From Kribbella rubisoli (GTDB lineage: Bacteria > Actinomycetota > Actinomycetes > Propionibacteriales > Kribbellaceae): a DNA stretch of 64,000 bases. The first letter of the stretch is position 1; each line of letters starts with the position of its first letter. Below, in pieces: positions 41,201 to 47,624 of the stretch. The stretch lies in the NCBI RefSeq assembly GCF_004217145.1, contig NZ_SHKR01000016.1, positions 248,001 to 312,000 of the forward strand, read 5' to 3'. A program made the translations under genes and the position numbers. The notes under the pieces are model-generated. The model was not told the DNA's origin and did no database searches. It saw nothing but the letters and a program-made list of their open reading frames with translations.

Positions 41201-42024
41201 GAGTTCTTGAACTTCTCCGGGATCGTGTCGCCGGGGGAGTCGTAGTGCAGGCCGAACTGGCCGCTGCCCTCGTCGAAGTAGTCGATGCTGACCAGCACCA
41301 GGCTGCGGTTGTCGTACAGGTAGGTGTCGGCGACGTTCATGTAGAAGAAGTTCGTCCCCGGCGACGGCGCGCTGTGGTCGGTCTGCCAGTACGCGCGACC
41401 GTCCTGTACGCCGGTGATCAGGTGCGACGCGTCGTCGCCGGCTCGCGGGCTGATGCCGTTCTGCACCGGCGTCGCGCCGAGCTGGACCGAGGCGCCCGCC
41501 GTACTGATCCGCAGGCTCGCGAGCGTGATGTCGGCGCTGCCTCCGGAGACGCGGACGTCGGCGTCGCCGAGGCGGTTGGTGAACCCGATGTCGGTGAGCG
41601 AGAAGACGCCGGTCTTCCAGGTGGCGGTGTCGGTCAGCTGGATGTCCGTGGCGTCCTGCTGCGGGTTGGCCTTGGCGTCGTACTGCAGGTCGAGGGTGCC
41701 GGAGCCGCTGTCGAGATAGGTCACCGTCACCAGGACGTCGTCGGTGCCGATCTCGTCCACGTAATCGTGGTCGACGTCGAACTCGAGGTAGCCGGTGCCG
41801 GCCGCCTGGTTCGTCTGCCAGTACGTGCGGCCCTGTTCGGTGCCGGTGCGCAGCCCGGCCGGGTCGTCGCCGGCGGCGGGCTGGATGCCAAGGGTGGTCG
41901 GGGTCGGGCCGAGATCGGCGCCGACCCCGCTGGGATACATCGTGGCGGCGTGCGCCGTGGGTACGGCGAGCACGCCGGTGAGAAGAACGGCGGGGAGAAC
42001 CCGCGCGAGGACAGGTCTGAGCAT
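38230..42024 (-). CDS. Secreted multidomain right-handed beta-helix protein (pectate-lyase-3 type)
   Basis: The 1264-aa precursor has a signal peptide (VLPAVLLTGVLAVPTAHAA), two tandem beta-sandwich modules of about 145 residues (near 35-175 and 177-330; RTYWQTNQAAGTGYLEF and RAYWQTDHSAPSPGTNFF are matching parts), a FIVAR-like helical segment (about 340-415) and an F5/8-type-C/CBM32 domain (about 420-530; SWSGGADSWLQIDL). Two pectate-lyase-3 beta-helix regions follow (DFDATRYGADRTGRRDSTKA and a second from about 895), then an InlB-like C-terminal repeat (EVGAQVTVTATPSSDSVFQS). It probably degrades an extracellular polysaccharide, feeding the importer. The exact substrate is not readable. GGAGG lies eight bases before the ATG. 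Confidence 0.85.
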   Translation of the reverse strand: MLRPVLARVLPAVLLTGVLAVPTAHAATMYPSGVGADLGPTPTTLGIQPAAGDDPAGLRTGTEQGRTYWQTNQAAGTGYLEFDVDHDYVDEIGTDDVLVTVTYLDSGSGTLDLQYDAKANPQQDATDIQLTDTATWKTGVFSLTDIGFTNRLGDADVRVSGGSADITLASLRISTAGASVQLGATPVQNGISPRAGDDASHLITGVQDGRAYWQTDHSAPSPGTNFFYMNVADTYLYDNRSLVLVSIDYFDEGSGQFGLHYDSPGDTIPEKFKNSEVIRYGDTKTWKTYTFALPDAVMTNRSNGGDFRIHNGDGSVDLKVAAVRVAKVATTLDVTEGLVDLIGQATRTEKAAREGTRDGQYPVGSRATLQDAIDDAQAVASTPGVTDVQVKAALTTLQAKLDAFTASIVDTNFAPSGTATASNGAAATVNDRDDSTSWSGGADSWLQIDLIKPRPVNDVRVEWAEAYSPDYTVQVSNDGKKFTSVGRIGSPGGNQISRTRFATTSARYVRVAMTGADSFIVKELQLRLTPVVTPRPKLVQTSNPTEDGVIADFDATRYGADRTGRRDSTKAIQQAIYACQDAGGGTVWLPAGQYKVTDTIEVHAFCSLRGDHGQKLGTGTVIIADLPSGDDGPSLFRIGGSAGVLGVTTYYPNQSATKPVPYGYTFEIPGGAWIGNENYMMSTVSDVTMLNSYRGIGVSTMPNDHGNAPSSGQVHESTTIRNVNGTALFEGARAYNGADVGTWENVAFSNSYWSSAPKAFNPPSRQALDTWTRAHGTGLVLGDLEWDQFYRISVSDYLVGIHIVAGQRAQFTGSFLQPDVRRTGTGLLVDVMDDRWGLTLAGGHVDGGITNNSAGYVKITGTEVSGAVSGIVHRMSGTAPTYDQKPLPKPVQKLYVVDAPHGVGYLPAADATRDVQKVLDRAGREGGGIVYLPAGWYRISTHLSVPAKVELRGASAVPNRDQGGASGGTVLQAFERNTDTALITLKNRAGVRGLRVFYPENNPANGVVPYPYAIRGTAGGNYVINAGFPNAWDGIDLSGDNVVVRKVAGAFFDHAISIGAGQGGRVEGVLSNGNAVTRVGYQQPYWMNEGNIFELVIDKYMRKAAKIVTVDGARGLTLLDVFAYGFHDGLVVNSGQVDAFNLGTDNLGTDGHTIQVVRGDVEATNLARYNGATLSGTATLHNVMVINVVQRSISVQAAGNGTATIAGNESEPGKYEVGAQVTVTATPSSDSVFQSWTVNGTVVSTAPSYTFTVSTDQVLTANFQ

Positions 42025-42079
42025 GCGTGGAACCTCCAGGTGGCGGACCGGAAGTACACAGCTAGAGCCGCTGCGCGGA

Positions 42080-42102
42080 TAAGTTAAACCAAGCGTGTTA
42101 CT
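42080..42102. promoter_or_regulatory. Operator-like site O2 upstream of the secreted lyase
   Basis: This 23-nt sequence is the exact reverse complement of 29835-29857. It lies 56 nt upstream of the lyase start, and its last base is the first base of the MFS stop codon (TAA, 42102-42104). Same imperfect palindrome with AGTTAAAC and GTGTTACT half-sites on the plus strand. The flanks diverge immediately outside the 23 nt, so the identity is confined to the site. Confidence 0.75.
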
Positions 42103-43472
42103 TATTCAAGAGCCCGGCGCCCGGGCAGGAAAAGGGCCGGGAGTGCGGCGATCACGGTGAACCCGACGGCCCAGGCGAAACTGTGTGCGTACGCGGTCGA
42201 TACCGGATGGACGGTGAGCTGACTCTGCAGGACGACGGCCAGCGTCGCGGCACCGAACGCGCCCCCGAGTTGCTGCATGATCCGCGTTGTACTGCTTGCG
42301 TGCGGGATCTGCGCCGGCTCGAGATCGCGGAAGGCGCCGACCATCACCGCGAGCATGACCGCGCTCAGCCCGGCCCCGCGGACGACCAGGGCGATCGCCA
42401 GCACCCAGTACGCCGTACCGGTGAAGGCGAACGGGATGGTTCCGAGGGCGGTCAGGACGATGCCGACCAGGATGACCGAGCGTGGACCGTAGCGGTCGGT
42501 CAGTCCGCCGGCCGTGCGGGCGATCAGGCTGCCGATGCCCTGCGGGACGAGCAGCAGCCCGGCAGCCGTCACGGTCTCGCCGCGTGCCTGCTGGTAGAAG
42601 AGCGGGAGCAGCAGCATCGCGCCGTACAGGCCGAAGCCGGTAAGGAACATCAGTGCGGTCGACGCGGTGAAGGACTTCGTGCGGAACAGCGCGAGATCGA
42701 TGAGCGGCTCCTTGACCCGCCGGAGGGCGAAGACTGCGAGCAGCACGATCCCCAGAACGAGTGGCACCAGGACGCGGGCGTTACCGAAGCCGTGGTCGCC
42801 GACCTGGCTGAGGCCGTAGATGATGCCGGCCAGCGCGGGAGAGATCAGCAGCAGACCGGGTACGTCGAGAGCTGCGGCGGTGGGCTCGGGATCGGGTTTG
42901 AGCTCGCGTACGGCGAAGAAGATCGCGGCGATGCAGATCGGGACGTTGACGTAGAAGATCCAGCGCCAGTCCAGGTGGCCGACGAGTACGCCGCCGATCA
43001 CCGGGCCGAGGATCGGGCCGACCAGCGCGGGCAGCGTGACGACGGCCATCAGGCGGCCGATGCGTTCGCGGCCGGCGGCGCGCAGGAGCAGCGTCTGCAG
43101 GATCGGCAGCATCAGTCCGCCGCCGATGCCCTGGAGCACGCGGAACGCGATCAGCGAGCCGATGTTCCATGCCGCGCCGCAGAGCATCGATCCGATCAGG
43201 AACAACGCGAGCGCGATGATCCACATGCGTTTGGCGCCGAAGCGATTCGCCGACCAGCCGGTGATCGGGACCGCCATCGCGAGCGCCAGCAGGTACGCCG
43301 TACTGACCCATTGGACCGTCGACACCGAGGTGTGCAGCTCGATGCCGAGGGTGTGGATCGCGACGGTGACGATCGTGCTGTCGAGCAGTGGCGCAAGAGC
43401 GCCGAGCACCAGCACGGCGGCGAGTTTGAGGACCGCCCGGTCGAGGCGGTCCGTGGTGGGTGCGGTTGTCAT
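42102..43472 (-). CDS. MFS drug exporter, DHA2 (EmrB/QacA) type
   Basis: The 456-aa transporter has the DHA2 pattern: LAPLLDSTIVTVAIHTLG in helix 1 (motif D1), WVSTAYLLALAMAVPITGWS, LIAFRVLQGIGGGLMLPILQ and PALVGPILGPVIGGVLVGHL (motif C of drug antiporters). Fourteen helices are expected. GGAG is eight bases upstream of the ATG. It diverges from a TetR gene with two palindromic sites between, so TetR-controlled multidrug efflux is the natural reading. Confidence 0.92.
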   Translation of the reverse strand: MTTAPTTDRLDRAVLKLAAVLVLGALAPLLDSTIVTVAIHTLGIELHTSVSTVQWVSTAYLLALAMAVPITGWSANRFGAKRMWIIALALFLIGSMLCGAAWNIGSLIAFRVLQGIGGGLMLPILQTLLLRAAGRERIGRLMAVVTLPALVGPILGPVIGGVLVGHLDWRWIFYVNVPICIAAIFFAVRELKPDPEPTAAALDVPGLLLISPALAGIIYGLSQVGDHGFGNARVLVPLVLGIVLLAVFALRRVKEPLIDLALFRTKSFTASTALMFLTGFGLYGAMLLLPLFYQQARGETVTAAGLLLVPQGIGSLIARTAGGLTDRYGPRSVILVGIVLTALGTIPFAFTGTAYWVLAIALVVRGAGLSAVMLAVMVGAFRDLEPAQIPHASSTTRIMQQLGGAFGAATLAVVLQSQLTVHPVSTAYAHSFAWAVGFTVIAALPALFLPGRRALE

Positions 43473-43486
43473 CCGAGAGACTCCTT

Positions 43487-43550
43487 AGAGACGGTACGTC
43501 TCTTACGGTTTGAGAGTAGGCTCGGATGCATAAGAGACGCAAGGTCTCTT
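43487..43550. promoter_or_regulatory. Two TetR operator-like palindromes
   Basis: AGAGACG-GTA-CGTCTCT (43487-43503) and AAGAGAC-GCAAG-GTCTCTT (43532-43550) are perfect palindromes sharing the AGAGAC half-site. They fill the 95-nt space between the divergent efflux pump and TetR genes. Confidence 0.8.
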
Positions 43551-43567
43551 TTTGAGGAGTTGGATTC

Positions 43568-44134
43568 ATGGAGCGTCGGAGGGGTGCGGAGCTCGAGGGC
43601 GTCCTGCTCGATGCTGCCTGGGACGAGCTGATGGAGTCCGGGTACGCCCGGCTGACGATGGAGGCCGTCGCGGCCCGGGCGCATACCGGCAAGCAGGTGC
43701 TGTACCGGCGCTGGCGCAACCGGGCCGAGCTGGTGATCGCGGCGATGCGGCACCGCACCGGCTCGATCGTCGAGAACGTGCCGGACACCGGGAGCCTGCG
43801 CGACGACGTGCTCGGCGTACTGCGACTGATGGCCGAGCGGTTCGCGACGCTCGGGCCTGACGTCGTGCACGGGTTACTGGCCGAGGCTCCGGACCTGGAT
43901 CCGGAGATCTACACGCGGATGACGAGCGTGATGGCGACGATCGTGAAGCGAGCGGCGGAGCGCGGTGAGATCCCGACGGACGACCTGCCCGATCGGGTGC
44001 TCACCGCTCCCACCAACTTGCTGCGGCACGAGATGCTGTTCGCCCGCGATCCGCTGCCGGCCTCCGCACTCACGTCGCTCGTCGACGACGTCTTCCTGCC
44101 GTTGGTCAGCGGAAGGCCTGGACGTTCCGGCTGA
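43568..44134 (+). CDS. TetR-family transcriptional repressor
   Basis: The 188-aa regulator has a TetR HTH (MESGYARLTMEAVAARAHTG, KQVLYRRWRNRAELVIAAM) and a variable helical ligand domain ending DDVFLPLVSGRPG. GGAG stands nine bases before the ATG. It probably represses itself and the divergent DHA2 pump through the AGAGAC palindromes. The 3' end overlaps the convergent oxidoreductase gene by 29 nt. Confidence 0.92.
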   Translation: MERRRGAELEGVLLDAAWDELMESGYARLTMEAVAARAHTGKQVLYRRWRNRAELVIAAMRHRTGSIVENVPDTGSLRDDVLGVLRLMAERFATLGPDVVHGLLAEAPDLDPEIYTRMTSVMATIVKRAAERGEIPTDDLPDRVLTAPTNLLRHEMLFARDPLPASALTSLVDDVFLPLVSGRPGRSG

Positions 44135-44903
44135 CCCAGTCGGCGAACGTCCGGGGCGGCCGCCCGAGCACTGTGGTCACGTCAGCGCTGACCTGCTGCT
44201 CGGCGGCGGTCGGTGCGCCGAGAACGTCGAGCGTGGCTTCGACGACCGGTTCGGGCATGAAGCTCAGCATCCCGGTTCGTGCCTGGTCGCGGGTCAGTTC
44301 GGTGAACCGGACCGGTTCTCCGACAGCTGTCCCGATCACCTCGGCCTGCTCGCGCGGTGAGATCGCGGCCGGTCCGGTCAGCGTGTAGATGGCGCCGGCG
44401 TGACCCGGGTCGCGTAGCGCTGCTGCGGCAACCTCGGCGATATCGGCTGGGTCGACGGCCGGCAGTGCGACGTCGGCGAAGGGTGCCGCCATCGCGCGTT
44501 GGGTACGGATGGAATCGGCCCACTGGAATGCGTTGCTGGCGAAGTTTCCCGGGCGCAGGATCGTCCATTCGAGGCCGGACCCGGTGACCGCGTCCTCGTG
44601 GATGGACGGATGGCGGTTCGTAGTGACGCCCTGCGAGGACAGGAGGACGACGCGCGGGACACCTGCGGCCCGCAAGACGTCGACGACTCCTTCGAGGTTG
44701 CCGCCGGCCAGGAAGTCGGCGGAGGTCAGCAGGAAGACGGCCTTCGCGCCGTCGAGTACGGGCTCGAGGGTTTCGGGTTTGGTCAGGTCGGCCTGATGGC
44801 CTTCGCCGTGCCGCGAGACGGGTACGACGTCTTCGCCGGCGGCGATCAGGGACTGGACGAGTGGGCGGCCTACGTTGCCGGTTGCTCCGGTGATCACGAT
44901 CAT
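44106..44903 (-). CDS. NmrA-like NAD(P)-binding protein (atypical SDR)
   Basis: The 265-aa protein has MIVITGATGNVGRPLVQSLI at the dinucleotide site, AVFLLTSADFLAGGNLEGVV, VVLLSSQGVTT and EWTILRPGNFASNAFQW, as in NmrA/QOR2-type SDRs that act as redox sensors or quinone reductases. No Tyr-x-x-x-Lys pair is evident, typical for the atypical class. It diverges from an HxlR regulator, a pairing common for such oxidoreductases. No Shine-Dalgarno is visible before the ATG. Confidence 0.87.
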   Translation of the reverse strand: MIVITGATGNVGRPLVQSLIAAGEDVVPVSRHGEGHQADLTKPETLEPVLDGAKAVFLLTSADFLAGGNLEGVVDVLRAAGVPRVVLLSSQGVTTNRHPSIHEDAVTGSGLEWTILRPGNFASNAFQWADSIRTQRAMAAPFADVALPAVDPADIAEVAAAALRDPGHAGAIYTLTGPAAISPREQAEVIGTAVGEPVRFTELTRDQARTGMLSFMPEPVVEATLDVLGAPTAAEQQVSADVTTVLGRPPRTFADWVSRNVQAFR

Positions 44904-44930
44904 GAGGAGGACGCTACTGGCCTCGGGATA

Positions 44931-44942
44931 CTAGGTACCTAG
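44931..44942. promoter_or_regulatory. CTAGGTACCTAG palindrome, likely HxlR operator
   Basis: A perfect 12-nt palindrome within ATACTAGGTACCTAGAGGAT, in the 56-nt gap between the divergent NmrA-like and HxlR genes. An outer ATACTA/TAGTAT pair extends the symmetry. Position suits control of both genes by HxlR. Confidence 0.65.
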
Positions 44943-44959
44943 AGGATAGTATTGGGTTT

Positions 44960-45343
44960 GTGAACGAGACCACAGCAGTTGAGCCGGTGCAGGCCTGTCC
45001 GATCGCTCCGGTCGTCGACCTGGTCTTCAGCCGGTGGACGACCCCGATCCTGTGGACGCTCAACGAGTACGGCCGTCAGCGGTTCGTCGAGCTCGAACGC
45101 CGCATCGGCGTCATCACCCCGAAGGTCCTCACCCAGCGCCTGCGACAACTCGAACGCGACGGCCTGGTGACCCGTGAGTACCACGCCGAAGTCCCACCGC
45201 GCGTCGAGTACGAGATCAGCCCGCTCGGCCGCAGCCTCGCCCCGCTCTTCCACGCCCTCGCCGACTGGTCCCCCAACCTGACGGAAGTCGAGAAGGCCCG
45301 CACCCACTTCGACACAACCCAGCCCCCCAACCGCCGCCCCTAA
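44960..45343 (+). CDS. HxlR-family transcriptional regulator
   Basis: The 127-aa regulator has the HxlR winged helix: FSRWTTPILWTLNEYGRQRF, VELERRIGVITPKVLTQRLR, QLERDGLVTREYHAEVPPRV and EYEISPLGRSLAPLFHALAD. A single Cys lies near the N-terminus (VQACPIAPVVDLVF), the position used for redox sensing in some members. Start is GTG 44960. Likely regulates the divergent NmrA-like gene. Confidence 0.92.
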   Translation: MNETTAVEPVQACPIAPVVDLVFSRWTTPILWTLNEYGRQRFVELERRIGVITPKVLTQRLRQLERDGLVTREYHAEVPPRVEYEISPLGRSLAPLFHALADWSPNLTEVEKARTHFDTTQPPNRRP

Positions 45344-45390
45344 CCCCCCACCCCACCCCTTCGCCCGCCCGATACCCCAGACTCAGGCCA

Positions 45391-45474
45391 GGGGATATCC
45401 GCTCGTGATGGGGGTTCTGCGGTGGTGTGCAGGGGGAGAACACCCAACGCGAGGGGATATCCCCTCGCGTTGGG
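45391..45474. terminator. Palindrome-in-palindrome element between convergent genes
   Basis: 45391-45418 and 45437-45464 are inverted arms matching at 24 of 28 positions, each with a self-complementary GGGGATATCC core. Overlapping this, 45443-45474 is a perfect 32-nt palindrome centred on GGGGATATCCCC. The element ends two bases before the stop codon of the minus-strand gene at 45477. It separates convergent HxlR and 45477 genes and should form strong hairpins in both transcripts, so bidirectional termination is likely. Confidence 0.75.
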
Positions 45475-45476
45475 GG

Positions 45477-45890
45477 TTAGGCGACGCCGACGAGGTGGCG
45501 GACGGGGGTCTGGTGAGTGGTGAGGAGGGTGAAGAAGTGGGGGAGGGCGTCGGCCAGGTGGAGGGCGCCGGCCTCGTGGTGCTGCCAGCCGAACTCGAGC
45601 TCGCCGTCGATGGCCTGGTCGGACAGCGGTACGGCGTACCGGCTGAGCGTCACCCGGGCGGGGCCGGTCTGCGGGTGGTGGTCGCCGCAGCCGCACTCGG
45701 CCGGGATCATGATCGTGGTCAGCGCGTCGGGGGAGTAGCTGCGCAGGCGGAGCGTCGTACCGCGGGCGGTGAACCGGGCGATCGTTGCGTCAGGCAACTG
45801 TACGAGCAGCTCGACCGGTACGGCGTACGAACCGGGGAGGAGCCGGAGACCACGAGACGCGAGCAGGTCGGCGAGAGCCGGGAGATTCAT
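45477..45890 (-). CDS. Uncharacterised 137-aa protein downstream of a poly-cysteine leader
   Basis: I do not recognise this protein. It begins MNLPALADLLASRGLRLLPG with AGGA seven bases upstream, is predicted soluble, and has a putative metal-binding cluster IPAECGCGDHH (Cys66, Cys68, His71, His72) and later GWQHHEAGALHLADALPHFF. A leader peptide of MIVRMQMLCCCCCQCCH type plus a hairpin precedes it, so expression probably depends on cysteine supply and the job may relate to sulfur, metal or thiol chemistry. That is inference from regulation only. Confidence 0.7.
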   Translation of the reverse strand: MNLPALADLLASRGLRLLPGSYAVPVELLVQLPDATIARFTARGTTLRLRSYSPDALTTIMIPAECGCGDHHPQTGPARVTLSRYAVPLSDQAIDGELEFGWQHHEAGALHLADALPHFFTLLTTHQTPVRHLVGVA

Positions 45891-45949
45891 GCGAAGTTCC
45901 TGTGAGTGCTGTGTCGGCGGGCGGGCCACGGAAAGGGGCAGGGCCTCGT

Positions 45950-45965
45950 GCGCCGAACTCGGCGC
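45950..45965 (-). promoter_or_regulatory. Hairpin after the poly-cysteine leader
   Basis: On the minus strand GCGCCGA-GT-TCGGCGC begins three bases after the leader stop codon and is a perfect stem. Ribosome stalling on the cysteine codons upstream would be able to alter its folding. About 60 nt separate it from the regulated gene's start. Confidence 0.6.
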
Positions 45966-45968
45966 GCG

Positions 45969-46022
45969 TCAGTGACAACACTGACAACAGCAACAACACA
46001 GCATCTGCATGCGGACGATCAT
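45969..46022 (-). CDS. Poly-cysteine leader peptide (17 aa)
   Basis: From ATG 46022 the minus strand reads MIVRMQMLCCCCCQCCH then TGA; ATG at 46010 would give the last 13 residues. Seven of the last nine residues are cysteine, six TGT and one TGC. Poly-cysteine upstream ORFs acting as cysteine-responsive attenuators are known in mycobacteria and other actinobacteria. No clear Shine-Dalgarno precedes either ATG, so leaderless translation is plausible. It lies between sepH and the 137-aa gene. Confidence 0.78.
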   Translation of the reverse strand: MIVRMQMLCCCCCQCCH

Positions 46023-46084
46023 GGCAGGACCGCGGGTCCAGCGGCAAACACCGTCCGCAATCTGGGACGACGGTCCGTGATGTG

Positions 46085-47437
46085 TCAGTCGGCTTTTTTG
46101 CCGAACATGATCTCGTCCCAGCTGGGGACGCTCGCGCGCTTGCCCCGGCGGGCTGCCTTCTTCTTCGGCTCGGCGGGAGTCTCTTCCGTGGCGGCAGGCT
46201 CGGCGGCCTCGGCTGCAGCAGGCTGCGGGGCCTCGACAACCGGATCGGGCTCGATGTGCGGTGCCGGCTCCGGCTCGCGGGCAGGCTCAGGCCGACGGGC
46301 CTCGGCCTGACGAGGCGTCTCGGCAGCTGCTGGTTCGGTATGGCGGGGCTGCGCCGGGGCAGGCTGCTGCGGACGTGGCTGGCGAGCCTCTGCAGGGGGC
46401 TCGTCAGGTGCTGCGGGGGAGGCGAAGGCCGGCGGGTCGGCGGGGCGCTCGACCGCGCGGACTGCAGGGCGAGGCGCCGGCGGCGGGTCGACAGGCACGT
46501 CGATCAACGTCGGCTCTTCGTCCGGGTTCGGCACTGAGTGCACGCGGCGCGGCCCACGCTCCGGCTCACGGTTGCTGGGAGTGGCCTCCCGAGGGATGTC
46601 CCGGTGGAGCTCACGAGACTCACGCACGAAGTCGCGGGTCTCGCGAGGCGGCTCCGCGTTCTCGCGGGAGACCGGGTGGTTTCGGCGGCGCAGGCCGACG
46701 GTGTCTTCGAAGCCGGCCTCGTAGCTGTCAGCGCCGTGGTCAGGCGCGAGGAGCGGGTCGATGTCCGCGACAGCGGCCAGCCGACGCTCGCCAGGCTGCG
46801 GCTGGACGGGCGTCGGCAGCACCTGGGCCTGCTCACCGACCAGCCAGCGCGCTTCGTCGTCGTCCGGCACGGCGTACCGCCCGGGGGCGTCGTACGCGAA
46901 CATGGCGATCTTCTCGACCTTCTGCTCTTCCCCGGAATCGACGCTGTCCTCGGACTCGACGAAGTACGAGACGCGGACGGCCCAGCGACCGTCCTCGCGC
47001 CGCCACGCGTCCCACTCGGCCGAGGCCGGGTCGACGTGACGGGTCCGCAGCCGGTCGGTCACCCACGCACCGAGATTCCGGGTCGGCGCGTCCCCGCCGC
47101 CACGACGACGCACCGATGCACGCTGCGCGAGGCTGGCGATGTGGTCGCGCTCGGCCAGGACCGGGCCGGCGAACGCCATCACGCGTTCCATCGGCATCTG
47201 GGCGATGGCAGCGACCGCCTCGGGACTTTCGCCGGCGCGGATACGAGCCTGGATGTCTCGTGGGCGCAGCGCGCTCTCCATTTGAATCTCCAGCTGGCCG
47301 AGTCGGGCACGGTCTCCGCGGAGGGCCGCACGCAACCGGTCGTCGACCGGTACGGCGAACTCCTCACCCGTCTCTGCCATCGCCAGGATGAGCTGTTTCC
47401 CATCCTGGCTCAGACCGACGAGCCTCGCCTCGCGCAT
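46085..47437 (-). CDS. sepH: Septation protein SepH
   Basis: The 450-aa protein begins MREARLVGLSQDGKQLILAM and carries the DUF3071/SepH N-terminal domain (about 1-165) with a helix-turn-helix-like segment (RARIRAGESPEAVAAIAQMP, then MERVMAFAGPVLAERDHIAS). The C-terminal half is Pro/Glu/Ala-rich and low complexity. SepH binds FtsZ and stimulates its assembly during septation in actinobacteria. It lies in its own transcription unit with a repeat-bearing upstream region. Confidence 0.92.
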   Translation of the reverse strand: MREARLVGLSQDGKQLILAMAETGEEFAVPVDDRLRAALRGDRARLGQLEIQMESALRPRDIQARIRAGESPEAVAAIAQMPMERVMAFAGPVLAERDHIASLAQRASVRRRGGGDAPTRNLGAWVTDRLRTRHVDPASAEWDAWRREDGRWAVRVSYFVESEDSVDSGEEQKVEKIAMFAYDAPGRYAVPDDDEARWLVGEQAQVLPTPVQPQPGERRLAAVADIDPLLAPDHGADSYEAGFEDTVGLRRRNHPVSRENAEPPRETRDFVRESRELHRDIPREATPSNREPERGPRRVHSVPNPDEEPTLIDVPVDPPPAPRPAVRAVERPADPPAFASPAAPDEPPAEARQPRPQQPAPAQPRHTEPAAAETPRQAEARRPEPAREPEPAPHIEPDPVVEAPQPAAAEAAEPAATEETPAEPKKKAARRGKRASVPSWDEIMFGKKAD

Positions 47438-47557
47438 TGACCTTGTTCTCCTGTGCGGTTCTAGACAGTCTCTCCCGGACGCTGGGCCTGACCAAGACCG
47501 GCGCGCCGTGCCGCCCGGTCATTGTGGAGGTTACGTCACGAAATCACATCTTGCCTG

Positions 47558-47598
47558 GTCACCAGGGTCCTCCTGGTCACACCAGTCACATTAGTCAC
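47558..47598. repeat. Tandem 9-nt repeats with GTCAC core upstream of sepH
   Basis: GTCAC occurs at 47558, 47576, 47585 and 47594, and GTCCT at 47567, all in exact 9-nt register (TGGTCACCA, GGGTCCTCC, TGGTCACAC, CAGTCACAT, TAGTCACAA). An inverted GTGAC follows at 47607. The array lies 120-160 nt upstream of sepH and just downstream of pepN. It resembles a small iteron-like protein-binding array. Confidence 0.6.
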
Positions 47599-47624
47599 AA
47601 CACGGTGTGACAGCTAACTCTTGA

